From assembly GCA_020025075.1 (NCBI GenBank), contig JAHHSR010000007.1:1-47517 (forward strand): a DNA stretch of 47,517 nucleotides. Direction: 5' to 3'. Within the stretch, counting starts at the first letter, position 1; each line of letters opens with the position of its first letter. The position numbers were made by a program, and so were the translations under genes. Positions 31,836-40,861 of the stretch are shown here, piece after piece. Below the pieces are notes generated by a model, which saw nothing but the letters and a program-made list of their open reading frames with translations, was not told the DNA's origin and searched no databases. The DNA is from Pectinatus sp. (GTDB lineage: Bacteria > Bacillota > Negativicutes > Selenomonadales > Selenomonadaceae).

Positions 31836-33218
31836 TTATTTTTTCTGCGCTGCCTCGAGCTTGCGGCCTGCAAGCGAGGCAAAAATACCAAAAAGGCAAA
31901 TGATACCCAAAGTCAAAAATATTGCCGGCATCTTTCGTGCTAAACCGCTTGCAAGCATTGCCCCAGGATGAGCATGCTCCGCTAAAAAGCAAGTGATAAG
32001 CGCCATGCTTAGCGACTGTCCAAAAATGCGCACGATGGCAAGCATCGATGAGGCGATGCCGAAAAACTGCGGCTCGACAGCACTCATAATTGAATTATTG
32101 TTAGGCGAAGCGAAAAGAGAAAAGCCAATACCGATGATTGCTAAAAGCATGCCGACATACCAACAGGACACATCTTTGCCCACAAATGAAAATAAAAATA
32201 AGCCCGCTGAGATGATAGACATGCCCCCAGCGGCAACGCACTGCGGATTGAATTTATCCGAAAGCGCTCCTGCCTTAGGTGAGCCAAGGGCCATGCACAC
32301 GGGCTGTACCAAAAGCAGCAGGCCCGCATGAAAAGCATCCAGCCCTCGCACCAACTGCAAGAATAAAGATAGAACAAATGTAATGCCAAAAGTCGCACTA
32401 TAATTAATAAATGAAGCTAAATTAGAAAAGGCAAAGATTTTATTTTTAAAGAGCAACAAGGGCAAAAGAGGCTCTTGCAGCTTTTTTTGCCGCCAGATAA
32501 AAAGCAGCGCACCGAAAAATCCCGCCGCAACGAGAAAGCGCATAAAAAAATGCTGCGAATTATACGAGGCAAAGCCGCATAATAGCGCCGCTGCGCTAAA
32601 AGCATATAAAACAATACTCCAAAAATCGAGCTTTTCGCCAACCTTGCCATACCATTCGCTCTTGACAAACATGGCAATAAAGCCGCTCCAGAGCAGCCCT
32701 GTACCTGTAAAGAAAAAGATTAGCCTCCAGCTGCAAAACTGTGTTAAAAAGCCTCCTATTAAAGGTCCTGCCGAAAGGCCAATATAAACACTCGCCACAA
32801 AAAAGCCCAAGATGCGGCCGCGTTTTTGCTGCGGATAACTGCAAACCAAGATTGCCGTACAGGAAGCATAAACCAAGGAAAAAAACAGTCCTTGAATAAA
32901 ACTGCCAATATATAAAAAGAGCAAATTAAAGGCAAATGCGCAAGCCATAACAGAAACAGCCGCACCTAAGCAGCCGATTGTATAAATGCGCCGTCGTCCA
33001 TAAATATCGGCAAGTTTTCCCGCCGGCAGCAATGAAACTGCCGAGCCGAGCAAAAAGAGCGTTACAAGCCAAACCAGTTGGGCAGCACTGACCTCAAAGC
33101 TAGAGGCGATAGAAGGTATGGCCACAGTCAAAGCGCTGCTCAAAAAAGGTCCAAAGAAAGACGTCAAGATAACGGAAAGAAAAATATACCTTTGCTCCAT
33201 AAATGCCCCGCTCTTCAT
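31836..33218 (-). CDS. MFS drug/metabolite exporter (DHA family)
   Basis: A 460-residue major facilitator with 12-14 hydrophobic segments. MFS motif A appears as GKLADIYGRRRIYTIG near residue 60, and the N-terminal SSALTVAIPSIASSF is typical of DHA-type drug exporters; a central loop KSEWYGKVGEKLDFW separates the halves. Substrate is unknown. The ATG at 33218 overlaps the stop of the 79-residue gene as ATGA, and an in-frame earlier start is not needed. It is the last gene behind the zinc importer genes, so metal or metallophore export is worth considering but unproven. Confidence 0.85.
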   Translation of the reverse strand: MKSGAFMEQRYIFLSVILTSFFGPFLSSALTVAIPSIASSFEVSAAQLVWLVTLFLLGSAVSLLPAGKLADIYGRRRIYTIGCLGAAVSVMACAFAFNLLFLYIGSFIQGLFFSLVYASCTAILVCSYPQQKRGRILGFFVASVYIGLSAGPLIGGFLTQFCSWRLIFFFTGTGLLWSGFIAMFVKSEWYGKVGEKLDFWSIVLYAFSAAALLCGFASYNSQHFFMRFLVAAGFFGALLFIWRQKKLQEPLLPLLLFKNKIFAFSNLASFINYSATFGITFVLSLFLQLVRGLDAFHAGLLLLVQPVCMALGSPKAGALSDKFNPQCVAAGGMSIISAGLFLFSFVGKDVSCWYVGMLLAIIGIGFSLFASPNNNSIMSAVEPQFFGIASSMLAIVRIFGQSLSMALITCFLAEHAHPGAMLASGLARKMPAIFLTLGIICLFGIFASLAGRKLEAAQKK

Positions 33219-33454
33219 AGCCCCGCCTTTTGCGCCGAGCCACTCTGCTGCGGCAAATCGACATTCCAAATCCGCTCAAAGGGAATACTCGCAAAAGCGT
33301 AATGAATATTCATCGTCGTTGCATTAAGAGAAAATTTTATATAGGAAAAATCCTTGCGCCGGCAGCAGCGCAATAAAATGCGCACATACGAGTCAATAAC
33401 CGGCTGCGGCAAGGAGCCATTTTCAACAATGATTCTTATATTTTTTTTGTTCAT
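33215..33454 (-). CDS. Small 79-residue protein of unknown function
   Basis: MNKKNIRIIVENGSLPQPVI at the start, then a basic centre with LLRCCRRKDF and a C-terminal IPFERIWNVDLPQQSG. No signal peptide or membrane segment is evident. ATG 33454 follows GGGGAG by six bases; the longer upstream frame runs inside znuB and is not coding. It lies 14 bases after znuB and overlaps the MFS start, so it is translated as part of the zinc operon. I do not recognise it. Confidence 0.65.
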   Translation of the reverse strand: MNKKNIRIIVENGSLPQPVIDSYVRILLRCCRRKDFSYIKFSLNATTMNIHYAFASIPFERIWNVDLPQQSGSAQKAGL

Positions 33455-33468
33455 TTTTTCTCCCCATC

Positions 33469-34284
33469 TCATCGCTTCAGCCGTGCAACCAAAGAAGCAA
33501 TGATAAAGCAAAACAGATTCGTCAAGACAACGCTCGCCCCCGTCGGCGCCCCCCATAGATAAGAAAAGAGCAAGCCTGCCGTCATACAGCCAACCGACAG
33601 GACAGCCGACCAAATAATAGTCTGACGAAAATGGTGACAAAGGCGCATCGCCGTAAGAGCCGGAAAGACGATAAGCCCAGAGATGAGCAGCGCCCCCATC
33701 ATGCGCATGCCGAGCACAATAGTTATTGCCGTCAAAAAGGCGAGCAGCATATTATAGCCATGCACGTTAGTGCCACAGGCGCTGGCAAATGGCTCGTCAA
33801 AGGTTACAGTAAATAGTTTATTATAAAAAATGACAAAAAGCGTCAAGACAATAATCGAAAGAACTATCGACAAAATCACATCATGATTGTTTAAGGCCAG
33901 GATACTGCCGAAAAGGAAATTATTAATATCCGTATTGAGCCCGGTTGTCATCGAGGCCGTGGTAATCCCAATGGCCAGTGCACTGCTGCATATGAGTGCC
34001 GTTGCCGCATCACCTTGGATGCCGTTATCAGAGCTCAAGCGCAAGAGCAAAAAGGCCGCAAGAATGACAACGGGAATCGTAAAGGTCATCGGAGCAAAAT
34101 TAAAAACCATTGCCACGGCAAATGAACCAAAGGCCACATGGGAAAGGCCATCGCCAATCATAGAATAGCGCTTTAAAACAAGGCTCACGCCCAAAAGTGA
34201 TGAGCAAAGCGCAATTAAAATTCCCACTACAAAAGCGCGAATCATAAAGGGATACGAAAGCATTGTCGCCATTAATTCAAGCAT
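33469..34284 (-). CDS. znuB: Zinc ABC transporter permease (ABC-3 family)
   Basis: A 271-residue permease with about eight hydrophobic segments. The ABC-3 family stretch VLKRYSMIGDGLSHVAFGS near residue 36 and the later MMGALLISGLIVFPALTA are diagnostic of the Zn/Mn/Fe ABC-3 class. Start chosen at ATG 34284, with GGGAGGGA just before it; it overlaps znuC by eight bases. Zinc versus manganese is decided here by the partner binding protein and remains an inference. Confidence 0.9.
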   Translation of the reverse strand: MLELMATMLSYPFMIRAFVVGILIALCSSLLGVSLVLKRYSMIGDGLSHVAFGSFAVAMVFNFAPMTFTIPVVILAAFLLLRLSSDNGIQGDAATALICSSALAIGITTASMTTGLNTDINNFLFGSILALNNHDVILSIVLSIIVLTLFVIFYNKLFTVTFDEPFASACGTNVHGYNMLLAFLTAITIVLGMRMMGALLISGLIVFPALTAMRLCHHFRQTIIWSAVLSVGCMTAGLLFSYLWGAPTGASVVLTNLFCFIIASLVARLKR

Positions 34285-34987
34285 GATTTCCCTCCCGCAA
34301 AAACAGCGCACTTATTTCACTGCGACGATATTCTTCCACCGTGCCAAAAAAGAGCTGGCGCTGCGCCAAGTGCAAAATATGCGTCGCGTGTTCCAAAGAA
34401 GCTTCAATATCATGTGTGACCATGATAATAGTCAATTTATGGCGCCTATTCAGATGGTCTAAAAGGTCGTAAAAATCGTGTTCAATGAGCGGGTCAAAGC
34501 CCGTTACCGGCTCATCTAAAAACAGCATCGAAGAAGCAGCGCAAAGCGCACGCGCCAATAAGACGCGCTGCTTTTGCCCGCCTGAAAGCTGCTGGTAGGA
34601 TTTATTTTTGATGGATTCTATTTGCAAAAGGCGCATATTATTTATGGCCACTTTCTTATCCTCTCTATTGTAAAAAGGCCAAAAGTGCTTATTTTGCCGC
34701 CCTGAAAGGACCACCTCGCTCACACTCGCGGGAAAATCGCTTTGCAGCGGCGACTGTTGAGGTAAATAGCCGATACCATTGCGGCAAAGCGAAGCGGATG
34801 CCTTAATTTTCCCAGCTACGGGAGCGGTCAGCCCTAAAAGCCCGCGCATAAGAGTCGATTTGCCGGAGCCATTTTCGCCCACAATGCAAAGATACTCTCC
34901 CTCATGCACGCTAAAATTTATATCCTGTGAGATGATATTGCCATCGTAGCCGAAGGCTACATTCTCACAGCGCAAAAGCTCAGTCAT
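34277..34987 (-). CDS. znuC: Zinc ABC transporter ATP-binding protein
   Basis: A 236-residue ABC ATPase: Walker A GENGSGKST near residue 37, Q-loop GYLPQQSPL, signature LSGGQKQR near 136, Walker B SSMLFLDEP and the H-loop VTHD. It belongs with the downstream ABC-3 permease and the upstream binding lipoprotein, overlapping both genes, so the three are translated together. Confidence 0.92.
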   Translation of the reverse strand: MTELLRCENVAFGYDGNIISQDINFSVHEGEYLCIVGENGSGKSTLMRGLLGLTAPVAGKIKASASLCRNGIGYLPQQSPLQSDFPASVSEVVLSGRQNKHFWPFYNREDKKVAINNMRLLQIESIKNKSYQQLSGGQKQRVLLARALCAASSMLFLDEPVTGFDPLIEHDFYDLLDHLNRRHKLTIIMVTHDIEASLEHATHILHLAQRQLFFGTVEEYRRSEISALFLREGNHA

Positions 34988-35969
34988 TCAGTGCCTCCTT
35001 TAATGCCTTAAGGTTTTTATACATGACGCTAATATAAGTAGCATTATTTTCAAAATCCTGCCGACTCAAGTTATGCAGCGAATTTATCTCGAGTACTTTG
35101 GCGCCCGTCTGAGCGGCAATCGTGCGCGCAATGCGCTGATTGGAAAGCTCGATATGAAAAACAACTGGAAGGTGGTCGCGCCTGACGCGCCGGCAAAGTG
35201 CTGCAATAGTCGCTGCATTAGCCTCCGTCGCCGAGGAGCAGCCGGGAAAAGCCGCATAATACTTGATGCCATACTCATCTGTCAAATAACGCAGCGGAAA
35301 GCGGTCACCTACAACAATTTCATGGCGCTTGCTATTTTTGACAACCTGCCAATATGCCGCATCGAGCGCTTGCAATTTTTTGATGTATCGTGCCGTATTT
35401 TCCTCGTAAAAGGCAGCATTTTTCGGGTCTGCTTCACAAAGAACCGCGCTTAGGTGCTTGACAATAGCAATGGCATTGCGGGGCGAAGTCCAAACGTGTT
35501 CATCGGGCTCTGCCTCCTCCTCCGCAAAAGGCGAGTGGGTCACGGTCATCTCTGCCGTTTCTTGTTCGTCTAAGGTCTTAACACAACTCATGAGCGTCAC
35601 AACTTTTTTATTTTGCAAATCTATCGAAGAAAGAACGCTCTTTACCCATGCGTCAGAATCGCCACCTACGTAGACAAAGACATTGCAATTGTTAATGGCA
35701 ATAATATCCTGCGGACTGGGCTCATACATGTGGCAATCCTGCCCCGGACGTAGCAAAAGGCGCAAATCAATGCGATTTTTGCCAATCTGGCGCAAAAAAT
35801 CATAAGCGGGAAAAACCGTCGTTATGACGCGCAATTTTCCATTGTCCGGCTTTGGCTGCGGCGCAAAATCCAGGCTACAGCCGGCATTAGCAAAGACAAT
35901 TGCGCTGCCCAAAAGGACGATAAAAAATCTTTTCAACAAATAAATATACACTGATTTTTTGAAAGTCAC
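34980..35969 (-). CDS. znuA: Zinc-binding lipoprotein of ABC importer (cluster A-I)
   Basis: A 329-residue substrate-binding lipoprotein with a lipobox ANAGC near residue 30. Metal ligands are placed as His in QDCHMYEPSP, His in DEHVWTSP, His in VVFHIELSN and an acidic residue near the C-terminus, the pattern of Zn/Mn binding proteins. The loop before the second His is acidic (EEEAEPDEH) rather than the His-rich loop of many ZnuA. GTG start at 35969 follows AAAGGA. The promoter region upstream is AT-rich with two TATAAT-like boxes, one at 36008-36013. Confidence 0.87.
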   Translation of the reverse strand: MTFKKSVYIYLLKRFFIVLLGSAIVFANAGCSLDFAPQPKPDNGKLRVITTVFPAYDFLRQIGKNRIDLRLLLRPGQDCHMYEPSPQDIIAINNCNVFVYVGGDSDAWVKSVLSSIDLQNKKVVTLMSCVKTLDEQETAEMTVTHSPFAEEEAEPDEHVWTSPRNAIAIVKHLSAVLCEADPKNAAFYEENTARYIKKLQALDAAYWQVVKNSKRHEIVVGDRFPLRYLTDEYGIKYYAAFPGCSSATEANAATIAALCRRVRRDHLPVVFHIELSNQRIARTIAAQTGAKVLEINSLHNLSRQDFENNATYISVMYKNLKALKEALND

Positions 35970-36120
35970 CCTATTTTCCTTTCAATAACTTTTAAAATAT
36001 ATTATCTATTATAGCATAATGGCAAATCCCATTACCCTTGAGATAGTCGCCATTTTGTGAAAACAATTATCAGTATTGTCTATTATATGATATTTTCCGG
36101 CAAAACGATAGAGGAAACAT

Positions 36121-36149
36121 AAAAAAACTGCCGCACTTTCGTGCGGCAG
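36121..36149 (-). terminator. Intrinsic terminator of the decarboxylase gene
   Basis: On the minus strand CTGCCGCAC (36149-36141) pairs with GTGCGGCAG (36136-36128) around GAAA and is followed by seven T. It lies 16 bases beyond the decarboxylase stop. Confidence 0.94.
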
Positions 36150-36165
36150 CAAGAACAACGTACTC

Positions 36166-37818
36166 TTAATAATTATTTTGCTTGCTGAACAAGATGCCTT
36201 CATCGCGCAAAACTTGCGGTGCATCGAGCATGCCCATCGTAACTTCAACGAGGACGAGACCATCACAGCCTTTATCAATGGTTTCCATGACTTTGGCAAG
36301 TTCTTTTTCCGTCGAAACCTTAAATGTGGTCGGCTGAACATCGCCCTTCGTGGCAAAGACCTTCGGCAATTCAGCGTAATTCCACATCTGGGTATGGTTG
36401 TATTCTCTGTGTTTGCCATGAATAATTCTTTCAATCGTGTAGCCATCATTATTAATAACAAACAAAATTGTCTTTAGCTTTTGACGAATCATGGTCGAAA
36501 CTTCCTGTGCCGTAAGCTGGAAGGAGCCATCGCCTATGAGCAAGATATTGCGGCGGTTTTTATCAGCCATATTCGTACCCAAAACGGCTGGGCAAGCGTA
36601 GCCAATCGAGCCCCAAAGCGGCTGACCGACAAATGTTGCACCCTGCGGGAAAGGAACCGTGCTGCAGCCAAAGTACGAAGTACCCGTTTCGGCAACAACG
36701 ACATCGCCTTTTTTAAGGAAGGCGCCAATCAGTTCATAGTAGCGGTCCTGTGTCAAAGGTGCATCTTTTGGCACAAACTTTTCTTTCTTGTGTTCGAGTT
36801 TAACTGAGTTGGTAAATTTAATGTTAGAAGCGGTCAAAGCCTTAATGACATCGGTGATATAAACGCCCGTGTAGACCTTTTCGCCGATGCGCGTTTGCGT
36901 TAAGCCAATCTGAATCCATTTTTTATCATTATTGATAAACTGGAAGCCGGCCGTCGTCGTATCAGTGAACTTAACGCCAAAGAGCAAGACCAAATCACTG
37001 GAATTAGCGACTTTCTTAACCTGTTCAGAGCTAATGGCACCCGTGAATACCCCTGCAAAATACGGATTTTCTTCTGAAACGGCCGTTTTGCCCATGCTCA
37101 AAGTGCTGACAGGAATCTTAGCGTAGTTGACAAATTCTTCCATTTCCTTTGTTGCTGCAGCGCGCAAAACCTTGTAGTCCGCAATAATGTGCTGTGCCTT
37201 GGAATTTTTAACTTCTTCTGCAATAGCATCGACAAGCTGCTTGAGCGTGTCAGGATTGCTACGAACGCAAAGATCAAGCGGCTTCATATCAACATCTATT
37301 TCTTTCGAAACAATATCGACGGGGAATTCGAGATAGCCCGGCAATTTAAACTTGTATACCGATTCTATAAGGCGGTCAATTTCATCGGCGGCATCATATT
37401 CGTTAAGTGTAGTCTGAAAACCGGTAACTTCCCGAAAAATGCGGTCAAATGTATCAAATTCACCACGACCCGTCGAATGATGGACAAAGAGGCGATTATC
37501 CTTAACCATTGAGGAAGGTACGCCAGCAATGTGAATTACCGGAACGCTTTCAGCAAACGAACCAGCCGTAGCATTAATAGCGCTCAATTCACCAACGCCA
37601 TAGGTTGTAGCAACAGCACCCATACCTCTGATGCGCGCATAGCCATCGGCAGCATAGCCAGCATTCAATTCATTGCAGCAGCCAATCCAATCGACTTCTT
37701 TGGAATCTTCAACATAATCAAGAAAGCCCAAATTATAGTCGCCCGGTACACCAAAAATGTGGTCGACATGAACTTCATGCAGTCTCTTAATAAGATAATC
37801 AGCAATTTTCATCTTCAT
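36166..37818 (-). CDS. Thiamine-diphosphate 2-oxoacid decarboxylase (pyruvate/indolepyruvate type)
   Basis: A 550-residue enzyme of the pyruvate/indolepyruvate decarboxylase family. The cofactor-activating Glu is in GCCNELNAGYAADGYAR near residue 49, the active-site His pair in LFVHHSTGRGEF near 113, and the ThDP-binding motif is GDGSFQLTAQE...NNDGYTIER near 430-460. It decarboxylates a 2-oxoacid to an aldehyde; whether pyruvate (giving acetaldehyde), indolepyruvate or a branched-chain oxoacid is the substrate is not readable. It is a single-gene unit with its own promoter and terminator. Start ATG 37818 with GAAGG upstream; a second ATG at 37812 is possible. Confidence 0.88.
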   Translation of the reverse strand: MKMKIADYLIKRLHEVHVDHIFGVPGDYNLGFLDYVEDSKEVDWIGCCNELNAGYAADGYARIRGMGAVATTYGVGELSAINATAGSFAESVPVIHIAGVPSSMVKDNRLFVHHSTGRGEFDTFDRIFREVTGFQTTLNEYDAADEIDRLIESVYKFKLPGYLEFPVDIVSKEIDVDMKPLDLCVRSNPDTLKQLVDAIAEEVKNSKAQHIIADYKVLRAAATKEMEEFVNYAKIPVSTLSMGKTAVSEENPYFAGVFTGAISSEQVKKVANSSDLVLLFGVKFTDTTTAGFQFINNDKKWIQIGLTQTRIGEKVYTGVYITDVIKALTASNIKFTNSVKLEHKKEKFVPKDAPLTQDRYYELIGAFLKKGDVVVAETGTSYFGCSTVPFPQGATFVGQPLWGSIGYACPAVLGTNMADKNRRNILLIGDGSFQLTAQEVSTMIRQKLKTILFVINNDGYTIERIIHGKHREYNHTQMWNYAELPKVFATKGDVQPTTFKVSTEKELAKVMETIDKGCDGLVLVEVTMGMLDAPQVLRDEGILFSKQNNY

Positions 37819-37851
37819 AAAAGCATACCTTCTTTCCCTCTGATAATTTTT

Positions 37852-37879
37852 AGTATACAGCTATTATTTTTTTTTGCAA
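37852..37879 (-). promoter_or_regulatory. Promoter of the decarboxylase gene
   Basis: On the minus strand TTGCAA (37879-37874) and TATACT (37857-37852) are 16 bases apart, with an A-run spacer, about 34 bases before the start codon. The remaining intergenic stretch to 38035 is very AT-rich; I see nothing further in it. Confidence 0.6.
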
Positions 37880-38035
37880 CAAAGTTATCGTCTTCACTTA
37901 ATAATCGAAATATTTATCATATATATAGTATTTTTTTCAGTATAAGAGTAATTTTGTAACAATTTATCTAGTAATTTTACTTTATATTGCCAATTAGTTA
38001 TGGAGTAATTTTCTGATTTTCATTTGATAAAACGA

Positions 38036-39136
38036 TTATTCGCTAAGTTTTATTCCGGCGATAAAGAGAATCAAATCAACTAAGGAGTCTTTTTTACTCC
38101 AATTGGCAAGCGGCTCTATGCCTCCGTCTTTTTGACGGGCGCGGCGCACTGTTATAATTAAATTATTATCAGCTGATGGCTCATCATCAGAAAAACAAAT
38201 AATAACTCCTGGCATCTGGCGCAAAGTACGGCTCTCAATAAATATTAAATCAACGCCCTTTAAAAGATTCGCTATTTCAAGAAGGCTTTTCTTTTCATCG
38301 GTATCTTGCACGATAAAATAGCCGTGCGGTGAAACGAGCGCAACAGCATGCGCTCCACTGCGGCGAAAATGCCAGCTGTCCTTGCCTGCTAAATCGAGGT
38401 CGAAGCCATGTGCATCACTTTTCACGACCCCCACCTTAATTCCCCTTTTGCTCAGTGCGCGTGTAAGGCAGCTAATCAAAGTCGTCTTGCCAGTCTTTGA
38501 ACGCTCTGCCGTTATGACAATCTGCGGCACGGGACGCATGAGATTGGCAAGCCTCCCGCGCGCTAAATTCAGTGCCTGCGGCGTATTGACATTAAAAAAA
38601 GCCGCATCGCGTGCGCTAAAATCCAAAAAAGCGGCGGGCATTTTCTCCCACAAAAGGCGCAGGCGCTGCTCGCCTTCCGTTAAGAGCTTGTGCGCGGCCT
38701 TCAAGGCCGCCTTGCGCTCATAAATGGCGCCAAATGGCTGCACCTGTTTTTGTAAGCGCGCTGCACAGCTTTTTCCCGCCCCTGCTTTTAAAAGGCGCGC
38801 GCTATATCCAAAATCCCAAAAGGGCATATCACAGGATATGGCACAGGCAAAAGGCAGCTGCCCTTTAACAAGGGCGCCATAAAGAGCGCCAAGCGGGCCG
38901 CTTTGCGGCACTTCATCGTAAGCTATCACGCAGGTATAGCGCTTTGCAAGTGCTAAAAGGCGCGCTTGCGGCGAAGCAGCAGCGATGATAATTTCACCAA
39001 AACCGGCCTTTTTTCCCTGCTTTATGGTCTCTTCCAAAAATGTGCTGCCCCGCCAAGGCAGCCAGCGTTTATCCTCTCCCATGCGCAAGCTCAAGCCACC
39101 GGCAATGATTAAAAGCGATACCTCAGAAAAGCTCAT
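38036..39136 (-). CDS. mobAB: MobA-MobB fusion, molybdopterin guanine dinucleotide synthesis
   Basis: A 366-residue fusion. Residues 1-195 are a MobA nucleotidyltransferase (LLIIAGGLSLRMGEDKRWLP, QSGPLGALYGAL, ISCDMPFWD), which transfers GMP to molybdopterin. From about residue 200 comes a MobB domain with the P-loop TAERSKTGKTTLISCL and KVGVVKSDAHGFDLDLAGKDS. The product would make the bis-MGD cofactor of nitrate reductase and related enzymes. It overlaps modC by 14 bases and is the last gene of the Mo operon; no clear terminator follows. Confidence 0.93.
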   Translation of the reverse strand: MSFSEVSLLIIAGGLSLRMGEDKRWLPWRGSTFLEETIKQGKKAGFGEIIIAAASPQARLLALAKRYTCVIAYDEVPQSGPLGALYGALVKGQLPFACAISCDMPFWDFGYSARLLKAGAGKSCAARLQKQVQPFGAIYERKAALKAAHKLLTEGEQRLRLLWEKMPAAFLDFSARDAAFFNVNTPQALNLARGRLANLMRPVPQIVITAERSKTGKTTLISCLTRALSKRGIKVGVVKSDAHGFDLDLAGKDSWHFRRSGAHAVALVSPHGYFIVQDTDEKKSLLEIANLLKGVDLIFIESRTLRQMPGVIICFSDDEPSADNNLIITVRRARQKDGGIEPLANWSKKDSLVDLILFIAGIKLSE

Positions 39137-40181
39137 CTTCTGCCTCCCCCTTTAAAAAAAATAGCTGCTCCAGGCAAAGGGAAAGCTCGATAAAATTGTC
39201 CTTTATCACCCCTTCGTCTTGCCAAAAAAGCCAAATCGGCCGCGCCTTTTCATTTTTTCGCACCAAAAGGAGCTCCCCTTCATATTGTTTTAGGCGACGC
39301 ACGATTTCAAATTGCCAGGTATTGACCTTTTTTTGCCCATCTTCGAGCAAAAAAAGCCCCTTTTCTCCCAGGCCCAAAAATTCGCCGTCTTGCTTGAAAT
39401 CCTTGGGAAGGGCAATCTCTATCTGCCAATCAGACGCATAAATACCATGCGGTAAAATTTCACAGCGAGAATAATTCCGACAACCGATAAGGCGTGCGCC
39501 GGCAAGTGTTCTCGGCGCGGCAAAAAGCGCTTTTTTAGGGCGCGGCGCTTCCATTTTTCCATTAGCTAAAATACAGATTTTATCACAAAATTGGTAAATT
39601 TCTCCTCTATTATGTGAAACAAATAAAACGGGACATTGGCAAGCGGCTATCCAATCGTATAGTTCCATTCCTATATGCCATTTCAAAAGGCCATCTAAAG
39701 CCGAGAAGGGCTCATCTAAAAGCAACGCTTGCGGCTGCGAGACAAAAATACGTGCCAGTGCCGTTCGCTGCTTTTGCCCGCCCGAAAGCTCGCCCGGCAA
39801 GCGATTAGCACAATCTTCAAGGCGCATCATTTTTAAATAATGCGCGACGAGTTCTTTTTTTCCCCGCTTGCCTAAAATACCGCTTGCGATGTTTTTTTCC
39901 ACCGTCATATGAGGAAAAAGGGCATAATTTTGAAATAAATATCCAATCTTTCTTTTTTGCGGCGATAAATTGATGCCTGCCTCGCTATCAAAAAGCACCT
40001 GTCCATTTAAAGCAATATATCCCGCATCAGGCCTTTCAATGCCGGCAATACATTTTAAGGTCATGCTCTTGCCGCAGCCTGAAGCCCCCAAAATTCCCAA
40101 AATCTCCTTATCACCAGCTATAAAGTCGGCATTTAAGGTAAAATCTGCTAAGCGTTTTTTTATTTTGACCTCTAATTGCAT
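39123..40181 (-). CDS. modC: Molybdate ABC transporter ATP-binding protein
   Basis: A 352-residue ABC ATPase: Walker A GASGCGKSM near residue 33 (Met where Ser/Thr is common), Q-loop YLFQNYALFPHM, signature ELSGGQKQRTALAR and Walker B ALLLDEPFSALD. A C-terminal region of about 130 residues corresponds to the regulatory TOBE-like domain. I chose ATG 40181, with GGAGG seven bases upstream, so the gene overlaps modB by ten bases. It energises molybdate or tungstate import. Confidence 0.92.
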   Translation of the reverse strand: MQLEVKIKKRLADFTLNADFIAGDKEILGILGASGCGKSMTLKCIAGIERPDAGYIALNGQVLFDSEAGINLSPQKRKIGYLFQNYALFPHMTVEKNIASGILGKRGKKELVAHYLKMMRLEDCANRLPGELSGGQKQRTALARIFVSQPQALLLDEPFSALDGLLKWHIGMELYDWIAACQCPVLFVSHNRGEIYQFCDKICILANGKMEAPRPKKALFAAPRTLAGARLIGCRNYSRCEILPHGIYASDWQIEIALPKDFKQDGEFLGLGEKGLFLLEDGQKKVNTWQFEIVRRLKQYEGELLLVRKNEKARPIWLFWQDEGVIKDNFIELSLCLEQLFFLKGEAEDELF

Positions 40182-40861
40182 CTTTTTTCCTCCAGCACGA
40201 AAAGATGGCGGCGCGACCAAAAACTCATAAAGAGCATAACGCTAAGCGACCAAATGGCGATGATTGCCGCCCATATATAAGCATTTGTCAGATTATTGAC
40301 CTGCACGGCTTGGTAAATTGCCGTCGACATTGTTTGCGTCTTGCCGGGAATATTGCCAGCCAGCATAATCGTCGCGCCAAATTCACCCAAAGCGCGCGCA
40401 AAGGCTAAGACCGTACCAGAAAAAACGCCAGGCCAAGAAAGAGGCAGAATAATTCTAAAAAAAATCACTGTCTCACTCATTCCCAGCGTACGCGCTGCAT
40501 CAATATAGTCGCGCTCAACCTGCAAAAAGGCGCCCCGGGCAGCGCGGTACATGAGCGGAAAAGAAACAACGATGGCAGCGATAACTGTCGCCGGCCAAGA
40601 AAAGGCTATCTGTACGTTAAAAAAGTGCTGCAAAAAATAGCCAATAGGACTGTTATGACCTAGGACAACCAGCAAGAAAAAGCCCGTAACAGTCGGCGGC
40701 AAAACCAAAGGCAAGGTTAAAAAAGCATCAATTGCGCCTTGAAAATGCCTTATGCGCTGTACAATGCGCGCCGCAAAAATCCCCAAGACAAACGTTATCG
40801 CCGTCGCCAAAAAAGAAGTTTTCAAGGAAATAAAAAGCGGCGACATATCAAAATTCATCAT
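40172..40861 (-). CDS. modB: Molybdate ABC transporter permease
   Basis: A 229-residue permease with about five to six hydrophobic segments and the EAA loop DAARTLGMSETVIFFRIILP near residue 122 that docks ModC; PLVLPPTVTGFFLLV and FARALGEFGATIMLAGNIPG are hallmarks of ModB. The ATG at 40861 overlaps the modA stop (ATGA), indicating translational coupling. Confidence 0.95.
   Translation of the reverse strand: MMNFDMSPLFISLKTSFLATAITFVLGIFAARIVQRIRHFQGAIDAFLTLPLVLPPTVTGFFLLVVLGHNSPIGYFLQHFFNVQIAFSWPATVIAAIVVSFPLMYRAARGAFLQVERDYIDAARTLGMSETVIFFRIILPLSWPGVFSGTVLAFARALGEFGATIMLAGNIPGKTQTMSTAIYQAVQVNNLTNAYIWAAIIAIWSLSVMLFMSFWSRRHLFVLEEKRCN

Noticed and set aside
33215..33640. A 141-codon minus-strand frame
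   Set aside because: Only the last 79 codons, after a proper ribosome binding site at 33454, are likely translated; the upstream part is a shadow of znuB.
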